Below, piece by piece: positions 54,230 through 64,000 of a stretch of 64,000 nt of DNA. Below the pieces are notes generated by a model. That model was not told the origin of the DNA. It was given only the letters and a program-made list of their open reading frames with translations, and made no database searches. The stretch covers positions 56,750,768 to 56,814,767 of the forward strand of contig NC_059081.1 of NCBI RefSeq assembly GCF_020497125.1, given 5' to 3'. The first letter of the stretch is position 1, and the number at the start of each line of letters is the position of its first letter. Position numbers and translations under genes: made by a program. The stretch is from Mauremys mutica. Taxonomy: Eukaryota > Chordata > Testudines > Geoemydidae.

Positions 54230-54780
54230 TCCTCTTACAAGGACAAGGCTGCTGCGGCCGATTTCGGAGCCTGGGTTTGGCTGGGCGGAGCCTTGCCGTG
54301 GGGGTCGTTGTCCAACTGCAAAGGCCCAGTTCAGCGCTGCGCCGTGCCAGGGGCAGCCCCGGGGTTGGAAGTTGGGAAGGGACCCGCACTCCCCGCGCGG
54401 GGATGGGAGCTGCGGCGCACCCCACTGCTGCCCAGGGGGATACAGCCGGCCGATCCGGGGAGGGCGAGTGCAGCAAGGGGAAGCTGGCCGGGGCCGGGCT
54501 GTTTTACAGCGGCGCCGCCTCTTGCCGTCCGGGGCTCTGGCTCCCACCTCCAGGGGTAGCCGGGTCCCGTTCCCGATCGACGCCAGCCTGCCAAGGGGGG
54601 ACAATGTCTGAGCACAATCCGCAGCCTCTTGCCTCCCTCCTCCGGCGGCCCCCGCTTTGCTGACCTGGCCGGGATCCAGGCAGCACATGGTTTTCCAGGG
54701 CGGGCATTTGCAGCTTCACCCCGCCTCCTGCACCTCCTTGCTCCATCGACCGGCTGGGAATTTGCTGCTGAGCTAGGGAC
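54230..54780 (-). promoter_or_regulatory. FTCDNL1: CpG island, probable FTCDNL1 promoter and untranslated exon 1
   Basis: About 550 bp of GC-rich DNA with many CpGs and several GGGCGG/CCGCC boxes, without repeat ends. It lies upstream of the first coding exon, whose acceptor demands a leader exon. A minus-strand donor CCTT|GTAAGAGG at 54238/54239 could end that exon. It may also start a divergent plus-strand transcript. The overlapping open frames (for example 54053-54688) lack protein features. Confidence 0.55.
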
Positions 54781-55131
54781 CTGTGGGGAAGACCGTGCGA
54801 CCCGTCCATATACATGCAGCAAAATAGTTGATAGCAATAATATTGACCCACCCTAGGGTGGCTTTTTTCCCAGATCACTGGGGGACAGGAGTGCAAACTG
54901 GGTCCCCTTCCAACAAATACTGTGCTGCTCCCATAGCAACATGATGTGCAGCTGGCCCTGCTACTTACCACTTACAAAAATGGAGAGGGAGTAGCTTATG
55001 TTTTCTTTCTGCATTTTGCATGATGTATACATATCTGCCAGCCAGAAACAGGAATATATGGATGGGCTTTTGAACTTAAATAAGGTACACTGAGGTAGGA
55101 GAGCTTTCTGGCAAGGCAAGAGTGGGAATAT

Positions 55132-55440
55132 GCCAACACCAACCTATGGCACGGGTGCCGAAGGCGGCACTCGAGCTGATTTTCAGTGGCACTCACACTG
55201 CCCAGGTCCTGGCCACCGGTCCGGGGGACTCTGCATTTTAATTTAATTTTAAATGAAGCTTCTTAAACATTTTAAAAACCTTATTTACTTTACATACAAC
55301 AATAGTTTAGTTATAGATTATAGACTTAAAGAAAGAGACCTTCTAAAAACATTAAAATGTATTACTGGCATGCGAAACCTTAAATTAGAGTGAATAAATG
55401 AAGACTTGGCACACCACTTCTGAAAGGTTGCTGACTCCTG
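55132..55440. mobile_element. hAT (Charlie-like) element, about 310 bp
   Basis: The right end, inverted, reads CAGGAGTCAGCAACCTTTCA. The left end keeps CAACCTATGGCACGGGTGCC but its outermost bases are degraded. The interior TTTAATTTAATTTTAAATGA...ACTTTACATACAACAATAG is AT-rich. No target duplication was resolved. Confidence 0.7.
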
Positions 55441-55484
55441 GACTAGATCATGCTAGCTCAGAGGAAAAGTGTGCATATGCCACT

Positions 55485-55600
55485 TAGAGCTGTAAGCTCT
55501 TTGGAGCAGGGACTGTCTTTTTGTAATGTTGTGTGTACAGTGCCTAGCACAGTGGGGCCTCAGCATCTGATAAGCCTTAAGGGCTTCCAGCTCTACTGCA
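55485..55600 (+). mobile_element. L2-like LINE 3' end fragment
   Basis: GCTGTAAGCTCTTTGGAGCAGGGACTG...GTGTACAGTGCCTAGCACAG has the usual L2-like order. Confidence 0.6.
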
Positions 55601-55617
55601 ATACATGTAATAGTTCA

Positions 55618-56549
55618 TTGCTGTGTCTACACTAAGGCTTTAAAAAAAAATTCCCACCATTGCTGTAGCTCCAGTGCAAGTCCACCAGTGTTAGCAGCAG
55701 CGGGACGGAAGCGCTAGTGTAAATCAGCTTGCGAACTTTTTATCACCATATCAAGTTAAAATGTCAAGGGCCACTCACACCTTGTCTACACCACTGCTCC
55801 CACCTATTGTAACCCACAACGGGGGAGGGGGAGTTAAAGGTCCCCATCTGTGTTGATCCACAGAAGAAGAGTTGCTACAGAGCTTTAGCTAAAGCTGTCG
55901 CAATTCATGCTTTTAGCTCTATAGGTTCCTCAGTTGTATCCCCAATGGAGGGCAAAGAGGGTAGCTGTTATGCTGGTACCTGTAGGCCTGCATTGGAGCT
56001 TGCAGCAACAGTGTGAGATTTTAAGGAAAAGCTTAGTGTCAGAGGTGAAAGTAAGTCAGTATGGTCCGGTCCGGCGTACCGGCAAGAGCCAGTACACCGT
56101 GCCGGACCGCACCGGCTTCTGCGGCCAGGATTTAAAGGGCTCAGAGTTCCCTACAGCTGCGGGGAGCCCAGAGCCCTTTAAATCCCGGCCCCAGCCCAGC
56201 CGCCGGAGCCACGGCCGGGATTTAAAGGGCTCTGGGCTCCCCGCAGAGGCAGGAGCTCTGGGCCCTTTAAATCCCGGCCCCAGCCTGGCAAAGTTTGGAG
56301 TTCCCCATGGCGGCCGGAGCCCCGGGCCCTTAAATTTGCCCCTGAGCCCCGGGGGGCTCCCAGCCACCTCTTCAGCTGAGAGCCCCTGGTTGATTTAAAG
56401 GCCCTGGGGCTCCCAGCCACAGCCAGTGCCCCAGGGCCTTTAAATCTTGAGATGCCCCGCCTCTTCCGAATGAGGCCACGCCCCCCTGGACTTCGGCAGT
56501 ACCCGTAAGTCCTGTAAGTTACTTTCACCCCTGCTTAGTGTAGACAAGG
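55618..56549. mobile_element. Harbinger-type MITE split by a hAT element
   Basis: The left end TGTGTCTACACTAAGGC and right end GCTTAGTGTAGACAAGG are inverted, and TCA flanks both sides (55615-55617, 56550-56552). The hAT insert at 56040-56533 splits it, leaving about 430 bp of the older MITE. A 3-bp flank match could occur by chance. Confidence 0.6.
56040..56533. mobile_element. GC-rich hAT element, 494 bp, exact 8-bp duplication
   Basis: Ends CAGAGGTGAAAGTAA and TTACTTTCACCCCTG form a 15-bp inverted repeat with one mismatch. CTTAGTGT flanks both sides (56032-56039, 56534-56541). The interior repeats GATTTAAAGGGCTC and GGGCCCTTTAAATC in alternating orientation, plus CCGGTCCGG-type palindromes. 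No protein is encoded. Confidence 0.87.
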
Positions 56550-56775
56550 TCAAAGAGAAAGTGAGAAAGCTCTGGGTGGGGAAATATGTGTGCACTTGAG
56601 CACATTAAGAATCAAGCAATAAGAAACAATGGATCTGATCTTTGCATCTGCCCAAGCTGTGCTTGGTGTGGGACGCACAGGGCAAAGGTGGCAGTGTGTC
56701 ACCTTTATACTCTCTTGGTCCCTGAGGCTACTAAAGACTAGTATAACTTGCCTAAGGAGTGCTTTAACTTGCATC

Positions 56776-56860
56776 AGCAGCTGATGTCCCCTGAAGAGTT
56801 ATTTTATCAGCCAGGGAATGCTGGAGCACAAAAGTGCTATAGCCTTTCCTCCTCCCTTCC
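56776..56860 (+). repeat. Duplicated segment A, related to 58200-58290
   Basis: Shares CAGCTGATG...AAGAGTT...TTTTATCAGCCAGGGAATGC and TGGAGCACA...GTGCTATAG with the segment at 58200-58290, in the same orientation 1.4 kb away. An inverted copy follows at 58403-58455. Confidence 0.6.
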
Positions 56861-57580
56861 TGCCTAGGATAGCCCTATGGTATGGGCTGTGTGGGGAGGC
56901 ATAGAGCCAGCTACTGAGAACCAGCCCTATTACAAATCTCCTAGTGGTGCTGCTTAAATTAAGCTGTTAAATTTAGAAGAAAAGAACTTGCTTGTCTGTT
57001 CCACCAATCTTAGCCTTCTAAGATCCTACTTTATAAAGCTATAATAATCAGATGGATGGTATGGTAAACATGATTCAAACAACACTGCATAGCACCATCT
57101 TGTGGTGATCAGACAGTTCATCTTTTTCTTCTAAGTTTGTTTCCATTTTAGTTTGTCATGTCAAAGAATTTTCACATTAAGAAATTGTGATGTTTCTGAG
57201 GAAAGTTTAAAAATGAAGAGATTTCCGGTGTAAGTGCACTGTAAGTCTCAAAACAGAAAAGGCACAGTGTTGTGTTAAAAGTATGTTTTATAAACCTGTT
57301 TCTTATAGCAATTTAGACCAAAACTGAAATATATATATAAAAACATACTTTCCATCATTTATACTGTTTGCTCACTCCTAATTTCATTCAACACATCCAT
57401 TATCAGTTTTGTGTTTCTTTCTTTCTAAATCAGATTTCTGGCCCAGAGGGAGTGAAAGTTCTTAAAAGGCATTATATGGCTCCTGTACCTATAATTAAAA
57501 GAACTGTATCTGTAGGATAAGTGAGAAGCATTTTCTAAAAAGGGGACAGGAAACATGCAAATAGATAGTACTAGCTAAAG

Positions 57581-58172
57581 CAGTGGTTCTCAAACTTTTT
57601 TTTTCCGTGGACCACTTGAAAATTGCTGAGGGTCTAGGCGGACCACTTAATGATCTTTCCAAATGTTGTTTGTACGGTTAGCTAACTATTGTACAGTGCT
57701 TTAGATAAAAGTGCTATATTAAAAAAAGTAGTAATAATTAATTTTTTTTGTTCTACAAATAAAAGCACACAATTCATTTTAATACATTTCTAATGCGATG
57801 GATGTGCCCTCTCTCCCACTGTGGCAGCTCCTGAGCTGAGGCTGGGAAGGAGGGCTGTCTCTCCCCGGCAGCTGCAGCCCTGGAGCTGGAGAAAGTTGCC
57901 ATTTTCTCTGGCTGCCGCAGTCCTGCACATCCCAAATTCCCCCCAGCCCCTCTTCTCACCCCACTGCCATTCCCACCTACCCCCTATTCCCCCACAAGGC
58001 CACCACCTCACCTTACATATGCAGCTTCTCCAGGGTCCAGGCACTTAATTAGTGGAGCCATGCCTGCGCGGCTCCACTAATTAGGTGAGTGGCCCTTCAA
58101 TCTCTTGTGTTTGGCCACCCAGGCACGCATCTTAGAGGGAACTATCCGCGGACCACAGTTTGAGAACCTCTG
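57581..58172. mobile_element. hAT element, 592 bp
   Basis: Ends CAGTGGTTCTCAAACTTT and CACAGTTTGAGAACCTCTG are inverted. The 8-bp flanks AGCTAAAG and ATCTGAAG match at six positions. GTGGACCACTTGAAAATTGC near the left end and GCGGACCACAG near the right are typical of this family. Non-coding. Confidence 0.78.
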
Positions 58173-58223
58173 ATCTGAAGCGAGGAACTTGCAGCAATAG
58201 CTGATGGGCCCCCAAAGAGTTTT

Positions 58224-58455
58224 TTTATCAGCCAGGGATGCTGGAGCACAGAGGTGCTATAGGCTTGCCTCCTCCTTTGACTCCCTCCGGCAGTCAAAGC
58301 TGGAGGTAGGAGAGTTTCCAAAAAGGAAGAAAATGGAGTTGTTGAGAAAAATTCCAAGAACCCTGGAAAAGAGAACACAAGCTCAATTGTTAGTGTTATA
58401 ACAACGGAGGAGGCAAGCCTATAGCACCTCTGTGCTCCAGCATTCCCTGGCTTGA
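58224..58455. repeat. Inverted repeat with about 50-bp arms
   Basis: The left arm (about 58224-58282: ATCAGCCAGGGATGCTGGAG, CACAGAGGTGCTATAGGC) is answered by the right arm (58403-58455: GGAGGAGGCAAGCCTATAGC, CACCTCTGTGCTCCAGCAT). The loop is about 120 bases. Origin unknown. Confidence 0.68.
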
Positions 58456-60618
58456 AACCCTGAATGTTGCCTTACCTAATTTATCTGCATTTGAGGAAGT
58501 GGCATTCCTTGATGGTGCTTAACCTGCTCTTTTTACAGTAATGGTTATTGTTTCATTATGGTACATTTTCTTTTCTGCAATGCAACTACTTTGTATTTAG
58601 TTTAAGTGTTTTTAAAGTATTCCTCCAAGTGTAATAACACAGTTACCATATGTTATCTTTAATTTTTTTGTCATATTTCCAGGGATTGCATGCAAGTACA
58701 GCAGAAGTGGAATCACTTACCCCTAAAAATCAGTTCACATTTTTCAATGGGGAATAATTATCACCCAGATCCAAATAATGGGCCAAATCATGCCATCGGT
58801 TATTGAGCGGAGCTCCCCATTGAAATGAATAGAGATTCACAGTATGGTCCAATGGGATTAGACTGTCTAGTTTTTCTAGAACAGCAATATTTTTAACAGA
58901 CTATGCCTGGGCCCTGCAGACTTTCAGAAGAGACTAGAGTCCTAAGTAAGGCGTATCTGTCTTTCTCGCCTCATGCACTTCTGTCTATTTCCACAATAGG
59001 TAGAACTATCTTCATTCTGGAGACTCCTACCATCATAATTTTAATATATAAAAGGATCCTTACTGTTTTAGTGTTTGATATTAAAAATGTTTAATATATA
59101 ACATGAAAACAGCAAAATTAGCAAAAGCTAATGTGTAATGGCCAGGATCTACCAAGATACTACTTCACACTTGGATTCCCTGATCCCATCAAGATGGAGA
59201 GGACAATATGTGCCTTAAAAATGTTCTAATGACAGCTGTTTTTAAACAATTTTTCAACACTGTTGGCGCTTCACAGTCATATAAGGAAGTTAGTTTTTTT
59301 TTTTTATCTATGGTGCACGTGGAATCTTATTCCACACAGTAGCTGAAGTTGAATTAGGAATGCATAGCCCTGCTTATTCTGTAGTCTATTCACATGTGGG
59401 ACTCATATCCTATGGAGCCTTGCTACATTTAATACACATAAGTGTGCATTAAATGAAACAAAGTCTTGCCTCTCTTTTGGAAAAGCACTATAGAATGTAA
59501 TAGGGATGAAACCAATAATGTTCTGTATACATTTAATAGGGTTCTCTATATATGACTATGGAACCTATAGGAAAATATACTTGCTATTCTGTTCTATAGG
59601 TTATTTTTTTAGCCACTATGGAATTCTACAACAGGGGTTTATCTGTTAAATTCTACCAGATGGTAGGGGGAAAAAAACACAAACACAAACACACATGCCA
59701 CTGGAAAGGTTATCATTTCATCAAATTATATAGTATATTTCCTTAACTGCTCACTGAGCACCCATCTTGTGTAGGACACTGTTCTGCTATAGAAAGTAGT
59801 TTTATATTATGGAATGTCTTATTTTTGTTTAAAAAACACAATAGATTTCATACAAAAAGTGGATGAAAAGAAAATTAAGATCCTGATCCTGTTTTCAGTG
59901 GGCATCCTTGCTGATGTAGGTATCAGCCCATGTAGCTCCAGTTGCAGGATCAGGGTCTACACATTCAAACTGAAGAATTCCAAAATCAAGAAATTACGAA
60001 GTTAAAGTTACTTGTGCAACCTTAACTCTGTCACCTTGTATGTATGCATTTACAGGAGTCCTTAACTACATAATCACATATTCTTGTTCCTCCAGGTCTC
60101 AGATCACATTTAGTGTGCTGTGAATGACCCAGGGGTGCACTCACTGAATAGTGAAAATAAATATAGTTCAGTTGCCTCATTCACTGTGAACCATGCAACC
60201 TGCACATTGACTGAGGCAGGGATCCTGAAGAAATAATAGTATGGGATCACATAATTAAAGATTGTATTGAAAAAAGAGGCCAATGTAAAGGTTAGTAAGC
60301 AACCTTAAATTTGGCATCCCCTGACTTCTGACGACTTCATTTTGCAACCTTAATGTAGAATAATATGGTTTTACATAAGGAGTTTAAATATATCTTGTTA
60401 TAATGGTCAAGGTCCTTTTCTCCTTAAATCTGCCATTAGCACATGGTATTTTGCCAAATTTTCTGTGAAAGGTTACCACAGAATCAAAAATAATTGGCTT
60501 ATTAGTAGCTGTTGTATGTTATGGTCATTGTGCTTGAGTTGACTTTTCTTGTTCATATTTAGCCTAAACAATTATTTTGTTAGGTTGCTATCCACAAGTA
60601 TGGATTTTATAATTATAA
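58456..60618. other. Non-coding AT-rich sequence
   Basis: No gene or element recognised, apart from a short palindrome-like repeat near 59880-59960 (ATCCTGATCCTGTTTTCAG...GTTGCAGGATCAGG) and a CAAACA-type simple repeat near 59675. Confidence 0.45.
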
Positions 60619-60622
60619 TTAA

Positions 60623-61359
60623 GGCTACGTTTTAGTCACAGATATTTTTAGTAAAAGTCATGGACAGGTCACAGGCAGTAAACAAAAATTCACAGTCTGT
60701 GACCTGTCCATGACTTGTAGTATAAGCTGCTGACTAAATCTTGGGCGGGGGAGGGGGTGGCCCAGGGGTGCTGCGGGTGCTCAGGGGGACATCCTTGGGG
60801 CCGCTGCCACAGGTGCTGAGTGGGCAGCCTGGGAACCCCGCTGGTGCTTGGTGGGGGGTTGGTGGGGCTGGCAGACTCCCTAACTGGCCCACACCTCCCC
60901 AGAAGTGGTGACATCCCCCTCTGCTCCTAGGCAGAAGTGTGGCCAGGCAACTCTGCGTGCTGCCTCCACCCTGAGTGCCAGCTCCCATTGTCCAGGAACC
61001 ACGGCCAATGGGAGCTGCGGAGCAGTGTGTTCAGGTGGAGACAGTACACAAAGCCCCCTGGCTGGGCTTCCGCTAGGAGCCGAGGGATGTCACCGCTTCC
61101 AGGGAGCCACCCCAAGGAAAGCACCACCCAGAGTCCTCACCCCCTCCTGCGCCCTAGCCCTGAGCCCTCTCCCACACCCAAACTCCTGCTGCTACTGGAG
61201 GAGAGGGCACGGTGGCCCAAGACTGCCCCAGCAGCAATTGGTGCGGCTGACCCAGGGGCTGCCTGAGCTGCTCAGCCAGGCCCCAGGCCAGCTGCACCAG
61301 CTGCTGCAGAAGTCCTGGAAAGTCACGGAATCCGTGACTTCTGTGACAAACTCACAGCC
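60623..61359. mobile_element. Hairpin-ended element with TTAA flanks (piggyBac-like?), 737 bp
   Basis: GGCTACGTTTTAGTCAC at the left and GTGACAAACTCACAGCC at the right are bordered by TTAA (60619-60622, 61360-61363). Near the left end AAGTCATGGACAGGTCACA and its exact complement (about 60653-60715) form a perfect 19-bp stem. Near the right end AAGTCACGGAATCCGTGACTT is itself a palindrome. The middle is GC-rich without transposase. The TTAA target suggests piggyBac, but the termini do not show a canonical CCC/GGG start. Confidence 0.65.
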
Positions 61360-61536
61360 TTAATTACAACTGAACACGCGTGGAGTGGCCACATGTATTA
61401 TAATACTTCACTTAGTTCCCGCAGCCAGACATCCAAACTCTGTTCTTCCATAACTCTGCCTACCTCTGTCATCATAGTTTACGCTTGCTTTGATCCTGAT
61501 TTTGCTGGAAAAACTTAATTCACTCATTAGGAACCA

Positions 61537-61628
61537 ATCCTGCAAACCTTTGGTCATGTGAGTAGCCCCACAGATTTCAATGGGGCTAGTCATGTAAGAA
61601 TTACCCAGGAGTGTGGCATTTGCAGGAT
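61537..61628. repeat. Short palindromic repeat
   Basis: ATCCTGCAAA, GTCATGTGAGTAGCCCCA are answered by TGGGGCTAGTCATGTAAG and TTTGCAGGAT, with only about 10 bases between the inner arms. Confidence 0.65.
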
Positions 61629-62831
61629 AGACCTAATCACTTCCTCTCTGCATGTCAATCCCCTCTATTATAATATTTTTAAAATCTTCATTCACAAAAC
61701 TTAAGGAGCAGAAAAAAAATCCAATCCAAAACACACACATCTGGACTACTCTCTCATTCAAAGAATTAGTGCCATTTCACCCCCTGAGAATTCTATTTGT
61801 CTCAGAGCCTAGTTCAAAACTGATTTGGAAACCTCTCACTCCACCTATAGATCAGCCATGATAAAGATGATTCCAGAACAAGGATGCACAGCAATTTCTT
61901 CTGTTGTAAGCCTTGAGGTGGAAAGTCCTGCATTATTTTTGTCTAGGAAATGTCTTAACCTTTTAAACCTTTATCAGAACAGATCTTGCTCCAGCTTTCT
62001 ATGTGTAATGGCCACAGAGTAAGGACAATACTGTAATCCTACTGTGTCTTTATTTCTTTGAATGAGTGTTGGTAGATAAGCATTTCATAATGTTGCAGTT
62101 CAATGAAAAGCCAGGGCCTTAAGATTATTATCCATCTCCCCTGTATTTGGAAGAATCCTAAAAGCTATTTCTCTCTTTCCTTTAACTTTCCTCTTCTAGT
62201 CAGACATACTGTTTCATGCAAAACCTTAGGCACTGCAGCGCCTGGATGTAGTCCTTGCAAATAGAGGGAAAAGAGTTGATGTAACAATTCCTAATGACAC
62301 CTTAGAAATTCACCAGTCTTCCAGTGGATACAGTATGGAAAATATATACCTTGTAAACAAATCAAATAGTTTAACCTTTGATAACGAACCTCTTAGTAAT
62401 CAATAAACACAAATTTTAGAGACCACATAGACTTATTCTTCATAAAGAAAAGTGTGAATGGCAGGTAGTATTGTTTCACTCTTGGCAGACAGCAGAGTAA
62501 ATCAATAAGCAATCAATGCCTTCTCTAATGGTTACTTTGACCTAAGGTGATTCTAAAGTTATGTAAGTGATCCATAACTGGAAAAACTATGCAATGCAAA
62601 AATTCAGTACCAGAAGATTATACAGAATAATAAATAACCAAAATAATAATTTATGAAAATATAACTTCAAATATAAACTGAAATAGCATTGTAGGATATC
62701 TTTATTTAGCTCAGATAAAGCTTGATTAAAGGATGACAGACACACCAATAAACATTCAATCAGAAGAAACTACCTATTTCTAGGCTCCTTTGAGTTAACA
62801 GAAGGCAGCCTTCATACACCTAGCCTGTATC

Positions 62832-63144
62832 CAGGAGCGGCGCGAGTTTCTGGCGCCCTAGGCAGAATTTGGGGGTGGCATTTTGTGCGCGCCCCATGGG
62901 GCGCGCGGGACTTCTGGTTCTGCTTCCATTGCGCCGCCAAAGAAGGACCCTCCGCCGAAATGCCGCAGGCGAGAGCGGCAGTCATTGAGCTGCTCAATTG
63001 CCTGCCGCTGTTTTCCACGGCACGTTGGCAGAAGGTCTTTCTTCGGCGGTGCAACGGGAGTGGAACCGTCCCCTGAATGCCGCCCCCCAAATCCTGGTTC
63101 CCTAGGCGACTGCCTAGGGTCGCCTAATGGAAGCGCCAGCCCTG
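62832..63144. mobile_element. GC-rich hAT-type element, 313 bp, exact 8-bp duplication
   Basis: CAGGAGCGGCGC and GCGCCAGCCCTG are terminal inverted repeats. CCTGTATC occurs exactly on both sides (62824-62831, 63145-63152). It contains CCGCCGAAATGCCGC and TTCTTCGGCGGTGC modules similar in style to 13791-14165. Confidence 0.87.
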
Positions 63145-63169
63145 CCTGTATCTACTTATTTATATGTAT

Positions 63170-63300
63170 CTCATCACCATAGCATTTTATCCACACAATA
63201 TTTCTGTGATATAGGGAAATTATTATTCCATTTTACAGATGAGAAACTGAGGCACAGGGTAAACGAAGTTACTACAATCCTACAGGAATGCTATGGCAGA
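63170..63300 (-). mobile_element. MIR-type SINE, minus strand
   Basis: ATTATTCCATTTTACAGATG and AGAAACTGAGGCACAGGG are the reverse MIR core. Confidence 0.75.
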
Positions 63301-63626
63301 CACAAAAATGAACCTCGACTACAAAGTCTTAGCCCTATGCACTAGATAACCCATCCTCCCACCACTTACTCCTGAAGAGATAATGAAATATGTACTGTAG
63401 TTTACAGGTCTGGATTTTTTATCATCTGTGTACAGTACTTTATATTTCACTTAAACAGCAACAGAAAAACTAAATGCTAAATCCACTCTAGTTAGAAAAG
63501 AATAATGAAGTTAATATAAGTACACAGTTGTAGGAGCTACAGTAGAGATAGAAATGAAATAACATTAAAGTCAGATGTTATTATCCCTCTGTTCTCACCA
63601 CTATTGCAATTCTCATCCTTCTAGAC

Positions 63627-64000
63627 CAGATGTGGCCAAGCTACGGCCTACGGGCCACATCTGGCCCGCGGGACCGTCCTGCCCGGCCCCTGAGCTCCCA
63701 GCCGGGGAGCCTAGTCCCTCTTCCCCCGCAACCATGCCGCCGCATGGGCTGTGCTCTGGGCTGCCACTCCCACTGGGCAGCATGGGGAGTGCAGCTGGCT
63801 CTGGCCAGGTGTCGCAGCTGCAAGCTCCTGCTGCTGGTAAGGGGGTGGGGAGGGGGCGGAGTTGGGTAAGGGAGCGGAGGGTTCTGGGGGCCAGTCAGGG
63901 AGAAGTGGGCGGTTGGATGGGGCGGAGGTTCTGGGGGGGCGGTCAGGGGATGGGGAACAGGGAGGGTTGGTAATGGGAGCCCCAGGGGGGCCTGTCAGGG
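63627..64000. mobile_element. hAT-type element running off the right edge
   Basis: CAGATGTGGCCAAGCTACGG, CCTACGGGCCACATCTGGCC resembles the left end of the element at 36882 (GCCTGCGGGCCAGATCCGG). The GC-rich interior with GGTTCTGGGGG repeats continues to position 64000. The right end and duplication are outside the window. Confidence 0.65.

Noticed and set aside
54053..54688. Long open frame on minus in the CpG island (and several others on both strands)
   Set aside because: High GC opens frames in many phases at once. There is no domain, and the translation is Pro/Arg/Gly-rich without family features.

Overview
This window is nuclear DNA of a vertebrate, most likely a turtle or a close sauropsid relative. 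The inference rests on the repeat mix: CR1 LINEs with the TTCTTATG-type tail, Penelope-like elements (PLEs), large two-gene PIF/Harbinger transposons with many short MITE derivatives, hAT elements with 8-bp target duplications, MIR-type SINEs, and one spliced vertebrate gene. There is no bacterial or viral gene organisation.

The only host protein-coding gene I can support is an orthologue of FTCDNL1, on the minus strand. Five coding exons (50408-50522, 45281-45376, 43183-43335, 41249-41440, 31842-32278) join with matching phases into a 330-residue formiminotransferase-like protein. A splice acceptor just before the ATG implies an untranslated first exon, probably in the CpG island at about 54.23-54.78 kb. 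Unlike the human protein, which is annotated as N-terminal subdomain only, this gene keeps an intact exon for the C-terminal subdomain.

Layout: 1-4139 is a PIF/Harbinger element with an intact transposase frame running in from the left edge and a convergent, stop-containing Myb/SANT gene. 4143-7286 is AT-rich sequence without recognisable genes. 7287-9384 is a rearranged Harbinger derivative holding a large foldback. 9.8-16.7 kb holds CR1 fragments, three hAT elements, a PLE with a GIY-YIG endonuclease frame and a solo LTR. 16.7-26.6 kb is mostly unique, with short palindromic repeats and two LTR-like blocks. 26676-31240 is a second two-gene Harbinger element, broken by a solo LTR (27103-28269) and a PLE tail (31045-31184). 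31.8-54.8 kb is the FTCDNL1 locus, whose introns contain MITEs, hAT, CR1, PLE and Tc1/mariner-type elements. 54.8-64 kb is upstream sequence with hAT, Harbinger and piggyBac-like elements, and another hAT element runs off the right edge.

The most interesting non-genic signals are a hammerhead-ribozyme-like motif in an inverted-arm PLE in an FTCDNL1 intron, a reading frame conserved between two Harbinger copies inside the intron of their Myb gene and opposite to it, and a 0.74-kb element with hairpins at both ends and TTAA flanks. All assignments come from reading the sequence; no database search was run.
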